From an uncultured Eubacteriales bacterium (GTDB lineage Bacteria > Bacillota > Clostridia > Monoglobales > Firm-18): a stretch of DNA of 11,028 nt. The notes beneath the pieces were generated by a model. It had not been told where the DNA came from and did not search any database. It worked only from the letters and a program-made list of their open reading frames with translations. The position numbers and the translations under genes are program-made. The stretch lies in NCBI GenBank assembly GCA_905210885.1, contig CAJLYO010000036.1, positions 1 through 11,028 on the forward strand, written 5' to 3'. Below, piece after piece: positions 1-8,055 of the stretch (positions are counted from its first letter, which is position 1; every line of letters begins with the position of its first letter).

Positions 1-1
1 C

Positions 2-1686
2 GTGAAAGCCGGCTTTTTAAATAAAACAGCAATAGACCCGTCATGCAAAACAGATGACGAACGGTTAAATAAAGATATAGCAAAGCTGCCGCTTAAAAAA
101 GACGGCGCAAAGCTTTTTATACATAAAGGCACAGGCGAGTCCGAAAGCTATACTCTCGATATAGAGCCGGAAAGCATAACAATTACGGCGGAGGGTGCAA
201 GAGGCGCGTTTTACGGAATACAAACCCTAAGACAGATTTTCACTAACGGTGAGGTGCCGTGCCTGCATATTGAGGATAAGCCGGATTTTGATTTCCGCGG
301 TTTTCACCAGGACGTTACACGCGGAGAATACCGAAGGTTGAAACGATTAAGGGGCTTATCGACCAAATGGCGTATTATAAGCTTAATACGCTGGAGCTTT
401 ATTCCGAAAATGTGTTTGATTTTAAGGAATTTAAAAATGTTACCGCCCGTACCGGCTGCATAACGGCGGCGGAGATAAAGGAAATAGAAAATTATTGCGA
501 TGAAAATTTTATAAAGCTTATACCTGCCGTTGCAACATTCGGGCACCTTTATGAGCTTTTAAATGACGAAGAATACAGTCACCTGAGAGTTTTAAAGGAC
601 TATAAACCCACAAATATTTTCTGGGACGAGCGCGCGTATCATCACACTCTTGACCCCAATATGCCCGAAAGCTTTGAGCTTGTTAAAAGCATACTTGAAC
701 AGTGCATGGAGATGTTTTCGTCAGATACGGTAAATATCGGCTGTGACGAAACATTTGACCTTGAAAACTTTAAAAATGAAAATTCCGGAAAGCTCTACAC
801 CGCGTTTGTTAAAAAAATTGCGGAGTACCTTGCCTCAAAGGGTAAAAAGGTTATGATGTGGTCTGATGTAATACTGGATAATTTCGATTTGATAGATGAG
901 CTTCCCGATGATGTGACCCTTTTAACCTGGGGCTACGGCAAAAAACTGCGTGAAAAAGAGGCTATGGACATTGCACATCTAAACCGCAAGCAGATTTTGT
1001 GCCCCGGCTGCAACACCTGGACAAGGGTTGTAGAGGATACCGAGATAAATGAAGTAAATATCCCCGGCATGGCAGAACTTGCAAAAAAATCCGGCGCTAT
1101 GGGCGTGTTAAATGCAAGCTGGGGCGACTGGGGACAGCCGTGCTGTATAGAGCTTTCAATGTACGGATTTTTGCTTGGGGCTGAAAAATCCTGGTCGGTT
1201 GATACGGTTACCGATGAAAATTTCGAGAAAAAGGCAAACGCCTTATACTATAAAAATGAAAATGCAATTAAAGAACTTAAGGCGCTGAGCGCCGCCGCAA
1301 CTGCGGTTCCCTGGTGGCACTTCGGCGCGGCATATTCAAATGAATTGTGCGAAAACGGAAATCTTAAGGTTGAAATTCCCTCGGAGGAAACGATTAGGAA
1401 TACGTGTGCGGATTTAAAAAGTCTTATCCGCCGTGTTAACGCTCAGGAGTGGGGCAACGCAGAGTGCCGCAGTGAAGTCCTGATGGCGGCGGAGGAAGTG
1501 CTTTTAATGACACAGATTTTCGCGGATTATGCCGGTTACAATTTTGAGCACACCGTAAACACTGAAGAATGGCTTTTGAAATTCAGAAAAAAATGGCTTG
1601 AGAAGAATAAGGAAAGCGAACTTTCACAGATTGAAAAAATGTTTGTGTATATGGACGGTGCGGCGAAACGGGAGGGAAGCGCATGA
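2..1686 (+). pseudogene. GH20 family beta-N-acetylhexosaminidase, 5'-partial and frameshifted
   Basis: Family 20 enzymes remove terminal beta-linked GlcNAc or GalNAc by substrate-assisted catalysis. The first part (frame 2, from base 2) matches the GH20b alpha/beta domain, with residues like ITAEGARGAFYGIQTLRQIF and then PDFDFRGFHQDVTRG, which opens the catalytic barrel. The rest is in frame 1: IPKVETIKGLIDQ (from 328) leading into MAYYKLNTLELYSENVF. The catalytic Asp-Glu pair is in NIGCDETF, codons 745-750. A Trp-rich barrel end follows (WSDVIL, LLTWGYG, NASWGDWGQP). Restoring one A in GAATACC (about 326-329) to GAAATACC joins the two frames without losing a residue, so the shift is a one-base deletion. 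The GTG at base 2 is probably not the true start, because the GH20b domain should begin further upstream. The stop TGA (1684-1686) overlaps the ATG of the next gene. I am confident of the family; whether the frameshift is real or a sequencing error is open. Confidence 0.85.
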
Positions 1687-2290
1687 AAAGCGGCGACATT
1701 GCAAATCCGGAAATAAAGCTTGAACTCGATGCCGGGCTTTTCGGTCTTTCACCCGATAATGATAACAATGCAGACAGCCTTTCGGCAGCGCTTAAGTTTT
1801 GTGCGGAAAATAAACCGCCTTAACGTAAAGCCGGGCGAGATTACGGGGTCCTTTGTTTTTAAGGATATAACGGATTTTGAGCTTTATGCCGAGGGTGCGC
1901 GGTTTGTTTTTTACAGCCCGGTGCCCAATACCGGACAGATTACGTTTTTTTATATGGAAAACTGTGAAAGAGTGAAATTTACCGGTCTTGCGGTTGATTG
2001 GGATTGGGAAAAATAACCCCTTGCAAGCCTTGTGTGCGCAAAAAATGTCACAGATGAATATGTTGATTTTCTGTGCATGGAAAATCGTGAAATCGCTCCG
2101 GTGTCGCTTTTTGTTTCGTTAAATTCCGTTAACCCGGAAACTTTTACACCGGATACCGAAGGCGGACTTGAATATAATGTGGACGGCAACTGCCGCGAAA
2201 GCTTTAAAAACCGCGAACGCATAGGCGAAAAGCTTTACCGCTGTACATACAAAAACGGCAGCGGCGCAAAGGCGGTGTTTTCCGAAGGCG
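1683..2290 (+). pseudogene. Right-handed beta-helix (pectate-lyase-like) protein, N-terminal remnant with frameshift and stop
   Basis: The start ATG at 1683 overlaps the previous stop (ATGA), with GGAGGG at 1671-1676 as ribosome binding site, so this gene was translationally coupled to the GH20 gene. It begins in frame 3 (MKSGDIANPEIKLELDAG, then DNDNNADSLSAALKFCAEN), resembling the start of the pectate-lyase/beta-helix superfamily, where a G-x-D-N-A-x-A-L-x-A stretch precedes the helix. It continues in frame 1 from about 1815 (RLNVKPGEITGSFVFKDITDF, then VFYSPVPNTGQITFFYMENC and KFTGLAVDWDWEK). Removing one A from the AAA at 1812-1814 joins the frames as AENNRLNVKPG. An in-frame TAA at 2014-2016 then interrupts, after which the frame stays convincingly coding (PLASLCAKNVTDEYVDFL) up to about 2285. 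The family usually has several hundred more residues of beta-helix coils, and these are absent: the coding sense jumps to another gene. The exact enzyme activity cannot be assigned; the family call is by pattern only. Confidence 0.6.
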
Positions 2291-4678
2291 GATTACGGCG
2301 ACTGGCTCGGCGTTTATGTAAGCGAAATGGGCTGGTCAAGCGTTACCGGGACATCGGTAACGGAGGAAAGAATAGGTGAGTATCACTTAAAAGGTCAGGT
2401 GCAGTCTGACGCACTGGACAATGACGAATTTATATGCTATGAGCTTTGCGACGAGCATCTGGGCGATTCGTTTACCGGCAAGGGCGGTCTTACCCAGTGG
2501 AGGGCAATCGGATTTAAGGATGGTTACTCCATTGCGGCAAATACATTTAAACAGCTTAATTCCGCGCGGTATATGGGCAGATTTTTTCCGTCGGAAAACA
2601 GCGTTGTTAATTTGTATATGCGTGACGGCAAGCCTCTTGCGGTGGCATGGTGCACAAAGCTTGACGAAACTTATGATTATACCTTTAAGGGTGATAACAT
2701 AAGCATACTCGATTATAACGGCAACCCCGTTGAAAATGAGGGCAATACCGTCACACTGATAAAACAGCCGTATTTTATTACCGGCATTTCGGAGGAAATG
2801 CTTGATATGGCTGTGCGCGAGGATATTAAGACTAAAATCGACAGCTTTACGGAGCTGTTCGGCGAAAAGGCTGACGTGACGGCGGTTAAAAACCTTAAAC
2901 CCCACGTTGAAAACACGGCATCGTTTAACGAGAGCGCAATAACTTCTTTTGTAAACGATTGCTATGGGTACGGTGACGCCTTACTAGACGGCTTCGGCGA
3001 AAATTGCGGATATACCGTAAACGAGCTTGCTTTAATGCTTGACAAAATAAGCGATATAGGCAAAAGAGCGGCGCTGCTTTACGGAAAGTACGAAAAAACC
3101 GGTATCCCGGTATCGGGAAAGCAGATTGCGGAGCTGCGCGCAAAATCACTCGAAATAAGAGGTAACGACCCGTATGTCGGTCAGCCGTTAACTTCAAGAA
3201 TGCTCCTTCGTGCAAAACAGTACGGAGAACGTTCGGAATATGAATCAAAAATTTCCGTTTACAAGGGCATGGCAAGGGCAGACGCAGTTATTTCACAGAA
3301 AATTGCCGGCTGGGCGGAAAAGTTTATGAATGTTGAGCCCGGAAACGATGCCATGGGCCTTATCGCCTATACCGATACAAGAACCGTTAAGGTGTATCAG
3401 GAGGCAAAGACAGATATCGGTATTACAATCGATAACAGGCTTTTGCATGATGTAAGCGGTACTGTCGGAGTGTTTGACGACGAGGGAAACCCTGCCGGAG
3501 TCAAGATAGAAAACGTGACGTTAAAGGCAGGCGAAAAGACTGAAATTACCGTTCCGTTTTCCGTAGGCAGGGGCGCAAAGGTAGGTAAATCATGCTACCA
3601 TATAAAGCTGACTGACAGTGACGGAAACGTTATGACTGATCAGGCAATCACCACCGAGGTTTTATCTATGGTAAACATTAAGCTTTTGCCGTCATATGTA
3701 ACATATGACAAGCTAAATGCCGTTGAAGTTTCGGTTGAAAACATCTCAGACGGCGCATTTGACGCACAGATAAGCCTTGAGGCGCCCGAAGGCTGGAAAC
3801 TTGAAAACCCAACGGCTGATGTGCATGCAGAACAGGGCGAAACTGTCGTTTTAAAGTACAACGTTACAAAGAAAACTCCGGCGGCATTTAATGAATACAG
3901 CTTTAAGCTTGTGGGAAAAACAAAGGAGAACATCGAGCTTGTAAACGAAATTTGTCCCCTTGATTTTGCGGTAATCGTAAAATCCGACAAGGCGATAGAT
4001 GTTGACAGCTTTGACGGCGACATAACGGATTGGGCAAACGCATATCCCGTTCACGCCGGCGCTCCCCGGGACGGTTCGGACGCAGCCGCATGGCAGCGTT
4101 CAAATAACGCCCTTCGCGTACTTACAAAGTGGGATTCAAATTACATTTACTTTATGTGCGACGCTTACGACGGCCATCAGATTCAGTTGTTCACAGGCGG
4201 AAACACATGGCAGGGCGACAGCATACAGCTTGCCTTTGACCCGCTTTTAAACGGTATAGACACTGACGGAAGTATTATCGACCATTACCAGGCAGACGAT
4301 ACGGAATATTGTTTTGCAAAGCTTGGAACCGGCGAGGACGCGGCGTATAACGGCAGAGCTGCCGAGGGCATAGAAACCGGCGACCGCGGGGGTTATGTAA
4401 AGATAATACGCAGTGATGAACAAAATATAACAAGATGTCTTATCCGCGTACCTGTAAGCGATATACTTTTAAAACCGGCGGTTAACGAAAAGTTCGGCTG
4501 GAACGCGGTATTAAACGATGCGGATACCTTAACCCGTGAGCGGTATGTTCAGGTAACGCGCGGAACCGGCGATTATAAGGCGCCCGGTCACTATTATACA
4601 TTTACTTGTCTGCCGTCCGAAAAGGCAAAAGTGCCTGCGGCGTCAAGCAAGGATTATGTTATAAAACTTTCAGAATAG
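2291..4678 (+). CDS. Clan GH-A glycosidase C-terminal part with NEW3-like and CBM9-like domains (5'-truncated)
   Basis: Recognisable coding sense begins at about 2291 (DYGDWLGVYVSEMGW); the first ATG in frame is 2327 (783 codons), but no Shine-Dalgarno site precedes it. VSEMGW resembles the strand carrying the nucleophile Glu of clan GH-A barrels (GH39-like T/S-E-x-G-W), here codon 2324-2326. The segment after it ends the barrel and enters a small beta-sandwich (residues 80-155 counted from 2327). About residues 160-340 form a probably helical stretch I cannot name. Then come an Ig-like region (about 345-445), a NEW3-like domain (about 448-550, EAPEGWKLENP) and a CBM9/DOMON-like domain (about 556-780, DVDSFDGDITDWANA, DSIQLAFDP). 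The upstream barrel half with the acid/base Glu and any signal peptide is missing, so this copy should be inactive as a hydrolase. It lies 10 bases before the binding-protein start, in the same transcription unit. Family-level call only; the GH number is uncertain. Confidence 0.7.
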   Translation, partial: DYGDWLGVYVSEMGWSSVTGTSVTEERIGEYHLKGQVQSDALDNDEFICYELCDEHLGDSFTGKGGLTQWRAIGFKDGYSIAANTFKQLNSARYMGRFFPSENSVVNLYMRDGKPLAVAWCTKLDETYDYTFKGDNISILDYNGNPVENEGNTVTLIKQPYFITGISEEMLDMAVREDIKTKIDSFTELFGEKADVTAVKNLKPHVENTASFNESAITSFVNDCYGYGDALLDGFGENCGYTVNELALMLDKISDIGKRAALLYGKYEKTGIPVSGKQIAELRAKSLEIRGNDPYVGQPLTSRMLLRAKQYGERSEYESKISVYKGMARADAVISQKIAGWAEKFMNVEPGNDAMGLIAYTDTRTVKVYQEAKTDIGITIDNRLLHDVSGTVGVFDDEGNPAGVKIENVTLKAGEKTEITVPFSVGRGAKVGKSCYHIKLTDSDGNVMTDQAITTEVLSMVNIKLLPSYVTYDKLNAVEVSVENISDGAFDAQISLEAPEGWKLENPTADVHAEQGETVVLKYNVTKKTPAAFNEYSFKLVGKTKENIELVNEICPLDFAVIVKSDKAIDVDSFDGDITDWANAYPVHAGAPRDGSDAAAWQRSNNALRVLTKWDSNYIYFMCDAYDGHQIQLFTGGNTWQGDSIQLAFDPLLNGIDTDGSIIDHYQADDTEYCFAKLGTGEDAAYNGRAAEGIETGDRGGYVKIIRSDEQNITRCLIRVPVSDILLKPAVNEKFGWNAVLNDADTLTRERYVQVTRGTGDYKAPGHYYTFTCLPSEKAKVPAASSKDYVIKLSE

Positions 4679-4688
4679 GGGTGTAGTG

Positions 4689-6101
4689 ATGGAAAAAATT
4701 AATGTAATGCACAGAGCATGTGCGGCGGCGCTCGCCGTAGTTCTTTCAGCCGGTGTAATGACAGGCTGCGGAAAGAAAGATACTTCAAAAGATGAGCAGG
4801 GCAGAACGATTATTTCTGTCGGCGGCTGGCCTCAGAAGGAAGGCGTTTCCCTTGATAACTACAATTCAAGGAAGGAACGCTTTGAAAAGGATAATCCAGA
4901 TGTTGTTGTTGAACCAAATGCGTGGAGTTTTGACCGCAAGTCGTTTTATGCAAAGGCTGCCGGCGGTCAGTTGTCTACGGTTTTCGGTGTGGCATACACG
5001 GAAATGCCCGAAATTATCAGCTCGGAATACTCTGTGGATATAACCGATGCTTTGAAAAAACGCGGCTATGACGGCAAGTTCAATAAGTCGGTTTTGGATA
5101 TCGTAAGCAAAGACGGAAAGATATATGCTTTCCCGAATAACGCGTATATTCTCGGACTCGGCATTAACACCGATATGTTTGAAAAAGCAGGACTTATGGA
5201 GGCTGACGGTACGCCAAAACAGCCTAAGGACTGGTACGAGCTTGCTGATTTCGCGGTAAAAATTAAGGAAGCAACAGGCAAAGCCGGCGTAGTATTTCCT
5301 TCCGCTGACGGTTACGGCGGCTGGATGTTCTCCTGCCTTGCATGGTCATTCGGAGTTGATTTTATGGAACGCGATGCGGACGGAAAGTGGAAGGCAACCT
5401 TTAACACTCCCGAGGCGCAAGAGGCGCTTCAGTATATAAAAGATTTAAAATGGAAATACAAGGTTCTGCCCGGAGCAAGTCTGGTAAACGGAACAGAGTA
5501 TTATAAGACCTTTGCGGTAGGCGAAGCGGCAATGCTCATGGCGGCCGGTGACCTGCCCAGAAATGTATTCCAGTATGAAATGAACAGAGACAGTCTCGGT
5601 ATGATTGCAATGCCGGCAGGACCCCAAAAGCACGTTTCGCTTTTGGGAGGTACGGTGTTCTGCATAAATCCCGACGCTACGGACGACCAGATTGATCCTG
5701 CTCTCCGCTGGATTGAAACACAGACACACTATGATGCAACAGAGGAGTTTAAGACAAACGCTCAGGACGAGATGAAAAAACAGCTTGAAGAAAACCGTCT
5801 TATCGGCGTTAAGAGCATGAGCGTATGGAGCAGCTCTGCGGACTCCTTAAAGTTTGAATACGACCTTATTGATAAAAACAGAAACGTGAACGAAAATCAC
5901 GTTAAGCTTTACAATAATTTCGTGTCTGACTGCCCGGCTGAAATTCAGCCCGAGGAGCCTGTTTGCGCTCAGGAGCTCTACAAGGAACTTGACAACTGCA
6001 TTCAGGAGGTTCTCCTTAACGAAAATGCCGACTGTGCGGAAATTCTCGAAAAGGCAAACACTGATTTTCAGAAAAACTATCTTGATAATTTAACCTATTA
6101 A
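4689..6101 (+). CDS. ABC transporter extracellular sugar-binding lipoprotein
   Basis: This is the solute-binding component of a CUT1-type carbohydrate importer, anchored to the outer face of the membrane as a lipoprotein. I choose the ATG at 4689 over the adjoining GTG at 4686 because AGGGG (4677-4681) is then spaced normally; the protein is 470 aa. The N-terminus has a hydrophobic stretch (CAAALAVVLSAGV) followed by a lipobox VMTGC with Cys27 as the lipidated residue, then a charged Gly/Lys/Ser linker. The mature part has family 1 binding-protein features: an IISVGGWP first strand, RFEKDNPDVVVEPN, the hinge region AFPNNAYILGLGINTDMFEKAG, and AVGEAAMLMAAGDLPRN in the C-terminal lobe. The length suits this family. 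It follows the GH-A gene closely and precedes two permease genes, so the three form one importer. The ligand is unknown, though the surrounding enzymes suggest an oligosaccharide. Confidence 0.93.
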   Translation: MEKINVMHRACAAALAVVLSAGVMTGCGKKDTSKDEQGRTIISVGGWPQKEGVSLDNYNSRKERFEKDNPDVVVEPNAWSFDRKSFYAKAAGGQLSTVFGVAYTEMPEIISSEYSVDITDALKKRGYDGKFNKSVLDIVSKDGKIYAFPNNAYILGLGINTDMFEKAGLMEADGTPKQPKDWYELADFAVKIKEATGKAGVVFPSADGYGGWMFSCLAWSFGVDFMERDADGKWKATFNTPEAQEALQYIKDLKWKYKVLPGASLVNGTEYYKTFAVGEAAMLMAAGDLPRNVFQYEMNRDSLGMIAMPAGPQKHVSLLGGTVFCINPDATDDQIDPALRWIETQTHYDATEEFKTNAQDEMKKQLEENRLIGVKSMSVWSSSADSLKFEYDLIDKNRNVNENHVKLYNNFVSDCPAEIQPEEPVCAQELYKELDNCIQEVLLNENADCAEILEKANTDFQKNYLDNLTY

Positions 6102-6108
6102 TGTGTAG

Positions 6109-6139
6109 GAAATCTTCGGGCGCTTTGCCCGAGGATTTC
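6109..6139 (+). promoter_or_regulatory. Strong intergenic hairpin between binding protein and permease genes
   Basis: GAAATC (6109-6114) pairs with GATTTC (6134-6139) and TCGGGC (6116-6121) with GCCCGA (6127-6132). A T-G wobble joins the two arms and the loop is GCTTT (6122-6126), giving a 13-pair stem. It starts 8 bases after the binding-protein stop. The tract after it is TTATATG, not a T-run, so it is not a good intrinsic terminator. By analogy with other sugar-import operons, it could protect the 3' end of the binding-protein message or give partial attenuation, so that binding protein exceeds permease. The pairing is seen directly; the role is inferred. Confidence 0.7.
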
Positions 6140-6183
6140 TTATATGAATGAAAATTGCAATCGGAGAGGGAAGTTGGTATACT

Positions 6184-7119
6184 ATGAATTATTCTCAAAA
6201 CAAAAACGCGACGTTAAAAGGCGGCTCGGTTAAAAATAGGTTGAAATATCGGGACAACATTGAAGCGTGGATTTTAATGCTTCCTATGGTAATTATACTT
6301 TATCTTTTCATCTGGCGCCCTACGGTTATGAGCGGAGTATGGTCGTTTTTCACAATGAAAGGATATACCCCGACAAAATTCTGCGGCTTTGACAACTACA
6401 TAAAGGTTATAACTCATACCCAATTTCTGCCGACGCTGTGGAACACTGTTCAGTATGTGCTTTGGTCGCTGGTTCTCGGATTTTTGCCGCCGCTTTTAAT
6501 TGCCGTTTTGTTAAACGAAACGGTGCATTTCAGAAACGGCTTTCGTCTGCTTATCTATATTCCGGCGGTTATTCCGGGTATTGCCGCGATGCTTATGTGG
6601 TATTTTATATACTACCCCGACCAGACCGGTCTTTTAAACATGATGCTTGCGAAATTCGGCATGCAGCCTTACGGCTGGTTAAGCGACGCGCGCTTTACGA
6701 TTATCGGCATAATTATATACAGTACATGGAAGGGGTTTCCCGGTGCGATGCTTTTGTATTTTGCATCATTGCAGGGTGTTTCCGTAGAACTTTACGAGGC
6801 ATCATTAATTGACGGCGCAGGACCGTGGAAGAGATTTTGGAACGTAACACGTCCTGCTATGGAAGGACTTTTGCTTTTGAATCTGGTATCACAGATTATT
6901 TCCGTGTTCCAGATTATGGAGGCACCTCTTGCCATGACGGGCGGCGGACCAAACGGCGCTTCCGTTTCGCTGTCGTATCAGCTTTATCAGTACGGCTTTA
7001 ACAGCGGCGGCAAAGGCACGGGTCAGGCAATGGCGCTTGGTGTTATCATTTTCCTTATACTGATTGTGTTTACGATTTTCTACTTTTGGCTTAACAAAAA
7101 AGTGGAAGACAGACTTTAA
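6184..7119 (+). CDS. ABC sugar importer permease, MalF/UgpA type
   Basis: This is one of the two membrane subunits of a CUT1 carbohydrate importer; it forms the channel with the next gene product. I prefer the ATG at 6184 (311 aa) to that at 6148. The earlier one sits just after the hairpin with no ribosome site and adds 12 non-conserved residues, while GGAGAGGG (6163-6170) lies 13 bases before 6184, a little far but usable. Six membrane segments are visible at about residues 27-46, 87-110, 120-144, 171-195, 227-250 and 281-302. The cytoplasmic EAA loop that contacts the ATPase is at about 204-228 (YEASLIDGAGPWKRFWNVTRP). The GGGPNGAS stretch before the last segment is typical of this subfamily. 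The gene is separated from the binding-protein gene by the 6109-6139 hairpin and followed 18 bases later by the second permease. Confidence 0.93.
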   Translation: MNYSQNKNATLKGGSVKNRLKYRDNIEAWILMLPMVIILYLFIWRPTVMSGVWSFFTMKGYTPTKFCGFDNYIKVITHTQFLPTLWNTVQYVLWSLVLGFLPPLLIAVLLNETVHFRNGFRLLIYIPAVIPGIAAMLMWYFIYYPDQTGLLNMMLAKFGMQPYGWLSDARFTIIGIIIYSTWKGFPGAMLLYFASLQGVSVELYEASLIDGAGPWKRFWNVTRPAMEGLLLLNLVSQIISVFQIMEAPLAMTGGGPNGASVSLSYQLYQYGFNSGGKGTGQAMALGVIIFLILIVFTIFYFWLNKKVEDRL

Positions 7120-7137
7120 AAGGAGGCGTTTTGCAAT

Positions 7138-8049
7138 ATGAAAAAATTCTCGGGAAAACAAACAGGAGTGTTAAGCGCCTCTGATTTAAAAACACCCAAA
7201 GGAAAGGCTTTATACTGGATATTTTTCGCGATTCTGGTTTTAACTGCCGCAATATCACTTTTGCCTGCCATATGGACGATACTTACCGCGTTTAAGGATA
7301 CCCAGGAGATATACTCGTCGTTTTCGTTTTTTCCTAAGGAAATGTCGTGGAACAGAGTTGTTACAAGAATCAAGGATTCGGTTGAGTTTCTGCAAATCGG
7401 CGATTCCATTATAAATACCGTGGTATTGTCAATCGGAAGCTGGGCGGTGAATATAGTTGTGTGCGGTTTTGGCGGCTATGTTTTATCAAAGCTAAAACCC
7501 AAGGGCACGAAACTTATTTTTACACTTGTTGTGTGGACAATGATGATGCCCGGTCAGATAAGAATGGTGCCTAACTACATTTCGTGGCTGCATTTTTCCT
7601 TTGCTTACGATATCGGCGTTGGCGTGAGCCTTCTTGATACATACTGGCCCATGTGGCTTACGGCAGGTGCAAACACCTTTGCGGTGCTGCTTTTTAAAAA
7701 TGCTTTTGACGGTCTGTCAAATTCCTATGTGGAGGCGGCAAAAATCGACGGCTACAGCAATTACGGAATATTTTTTAAAATTATGCTGCCCCTTGTAACG
7801 CCGGTTATTATTTATCAGTCAATCGGTGTTTTAAGCGGTGCATGGTCAGACTTTTTCACACCGCTTTTGGTACTTAACAAAAACGTTGTCCTGCCCCTTA
7901 AGATTTACAGACTTCAGGGTGACAGCTCCGTACCCATGAACACATATTTTATGGCACTTGTGTTTGCAAGCCTTCCGCCGTTTTTGATTTTTGCCGTGTT
8001 CCAGAGAAAAATTCTGGGTGGTGTTAACATAGGCGGAGTTAAGGGGTGA
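7138..8049 (+). CDS. ABC sugar importer permease, MalG/UgpE type
   Basis: This is the second membrane subunit of the importer. The start ATG at 7138 follows a strong AAAGGAGGCG site around 7118-7128. The 303-residue protein has a short basic cytoplasmic tail, a first membrane segment at about 25-50 (WIFFAILVLTAAISLLPAIW), then further segments near 92-115, 126-149, 168-188, 221-240 and 268-288. The EAA loop is at about 197-224 (YVEAAKIDGYSNYGIFFKIMLPL), the classic E-A-A-x3-G form with I-x-L-P. The C-terminus GGVNIGGVKG is typical for MalG-type proteins (usually ending near G-A-V-K-G). No ATPase gene follows; in many Firmicutes CUT1 systems a shared MsmX/MsmK-type ATPase from elsewhere serves several importers. 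The stop codon is 6 bases from the deacetylase start, so translation is tightly linked. Confidence 0.93.
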   Translation: MKKFSGKQTGVLSASDLKTPKGKALYWIFFAILVLTAAISLLPAIWTILTAFKDTQEIYSSFSFFPKEMSWNRVVTRIKDSVEFLQIGDSIINTVVLSIGSWAVNIVVCGFGGYVLSKLKPKGTKLIFTLVVWTMMMPGQIRMVPNYISWLHFSFAYDIGVGVSLLDTYWPMWLTAGANTFAVLLFKNAFDGLSNSYVEAAKIDGYSNYGIFFKIMLPLVTPVIIYQSIGVLSGAWSDFFTPLLVLNKNVVLPLKIYRLQGDSSVPMNTYFMALVFASLPPFLIFAVFQRKILGGVNIGGVKG

Positions 8050-8055
8050 GCCGGA

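Noticed and set aside
300..2330. Programmed ribosomal frameshifting to explain the frame changes
   Set aside because: The shifts go in different directions, lack slippery motifs, and are accompanied by a stop and a gene fusion, which point to mutation or error.
6148..6183. Upstream ATG as permease start
   Set aside because: It lies only 8 bases from the hairpin with no ribosome site, and the extra 12 residues do not look like part of the family; ATG 6184 is preferred.
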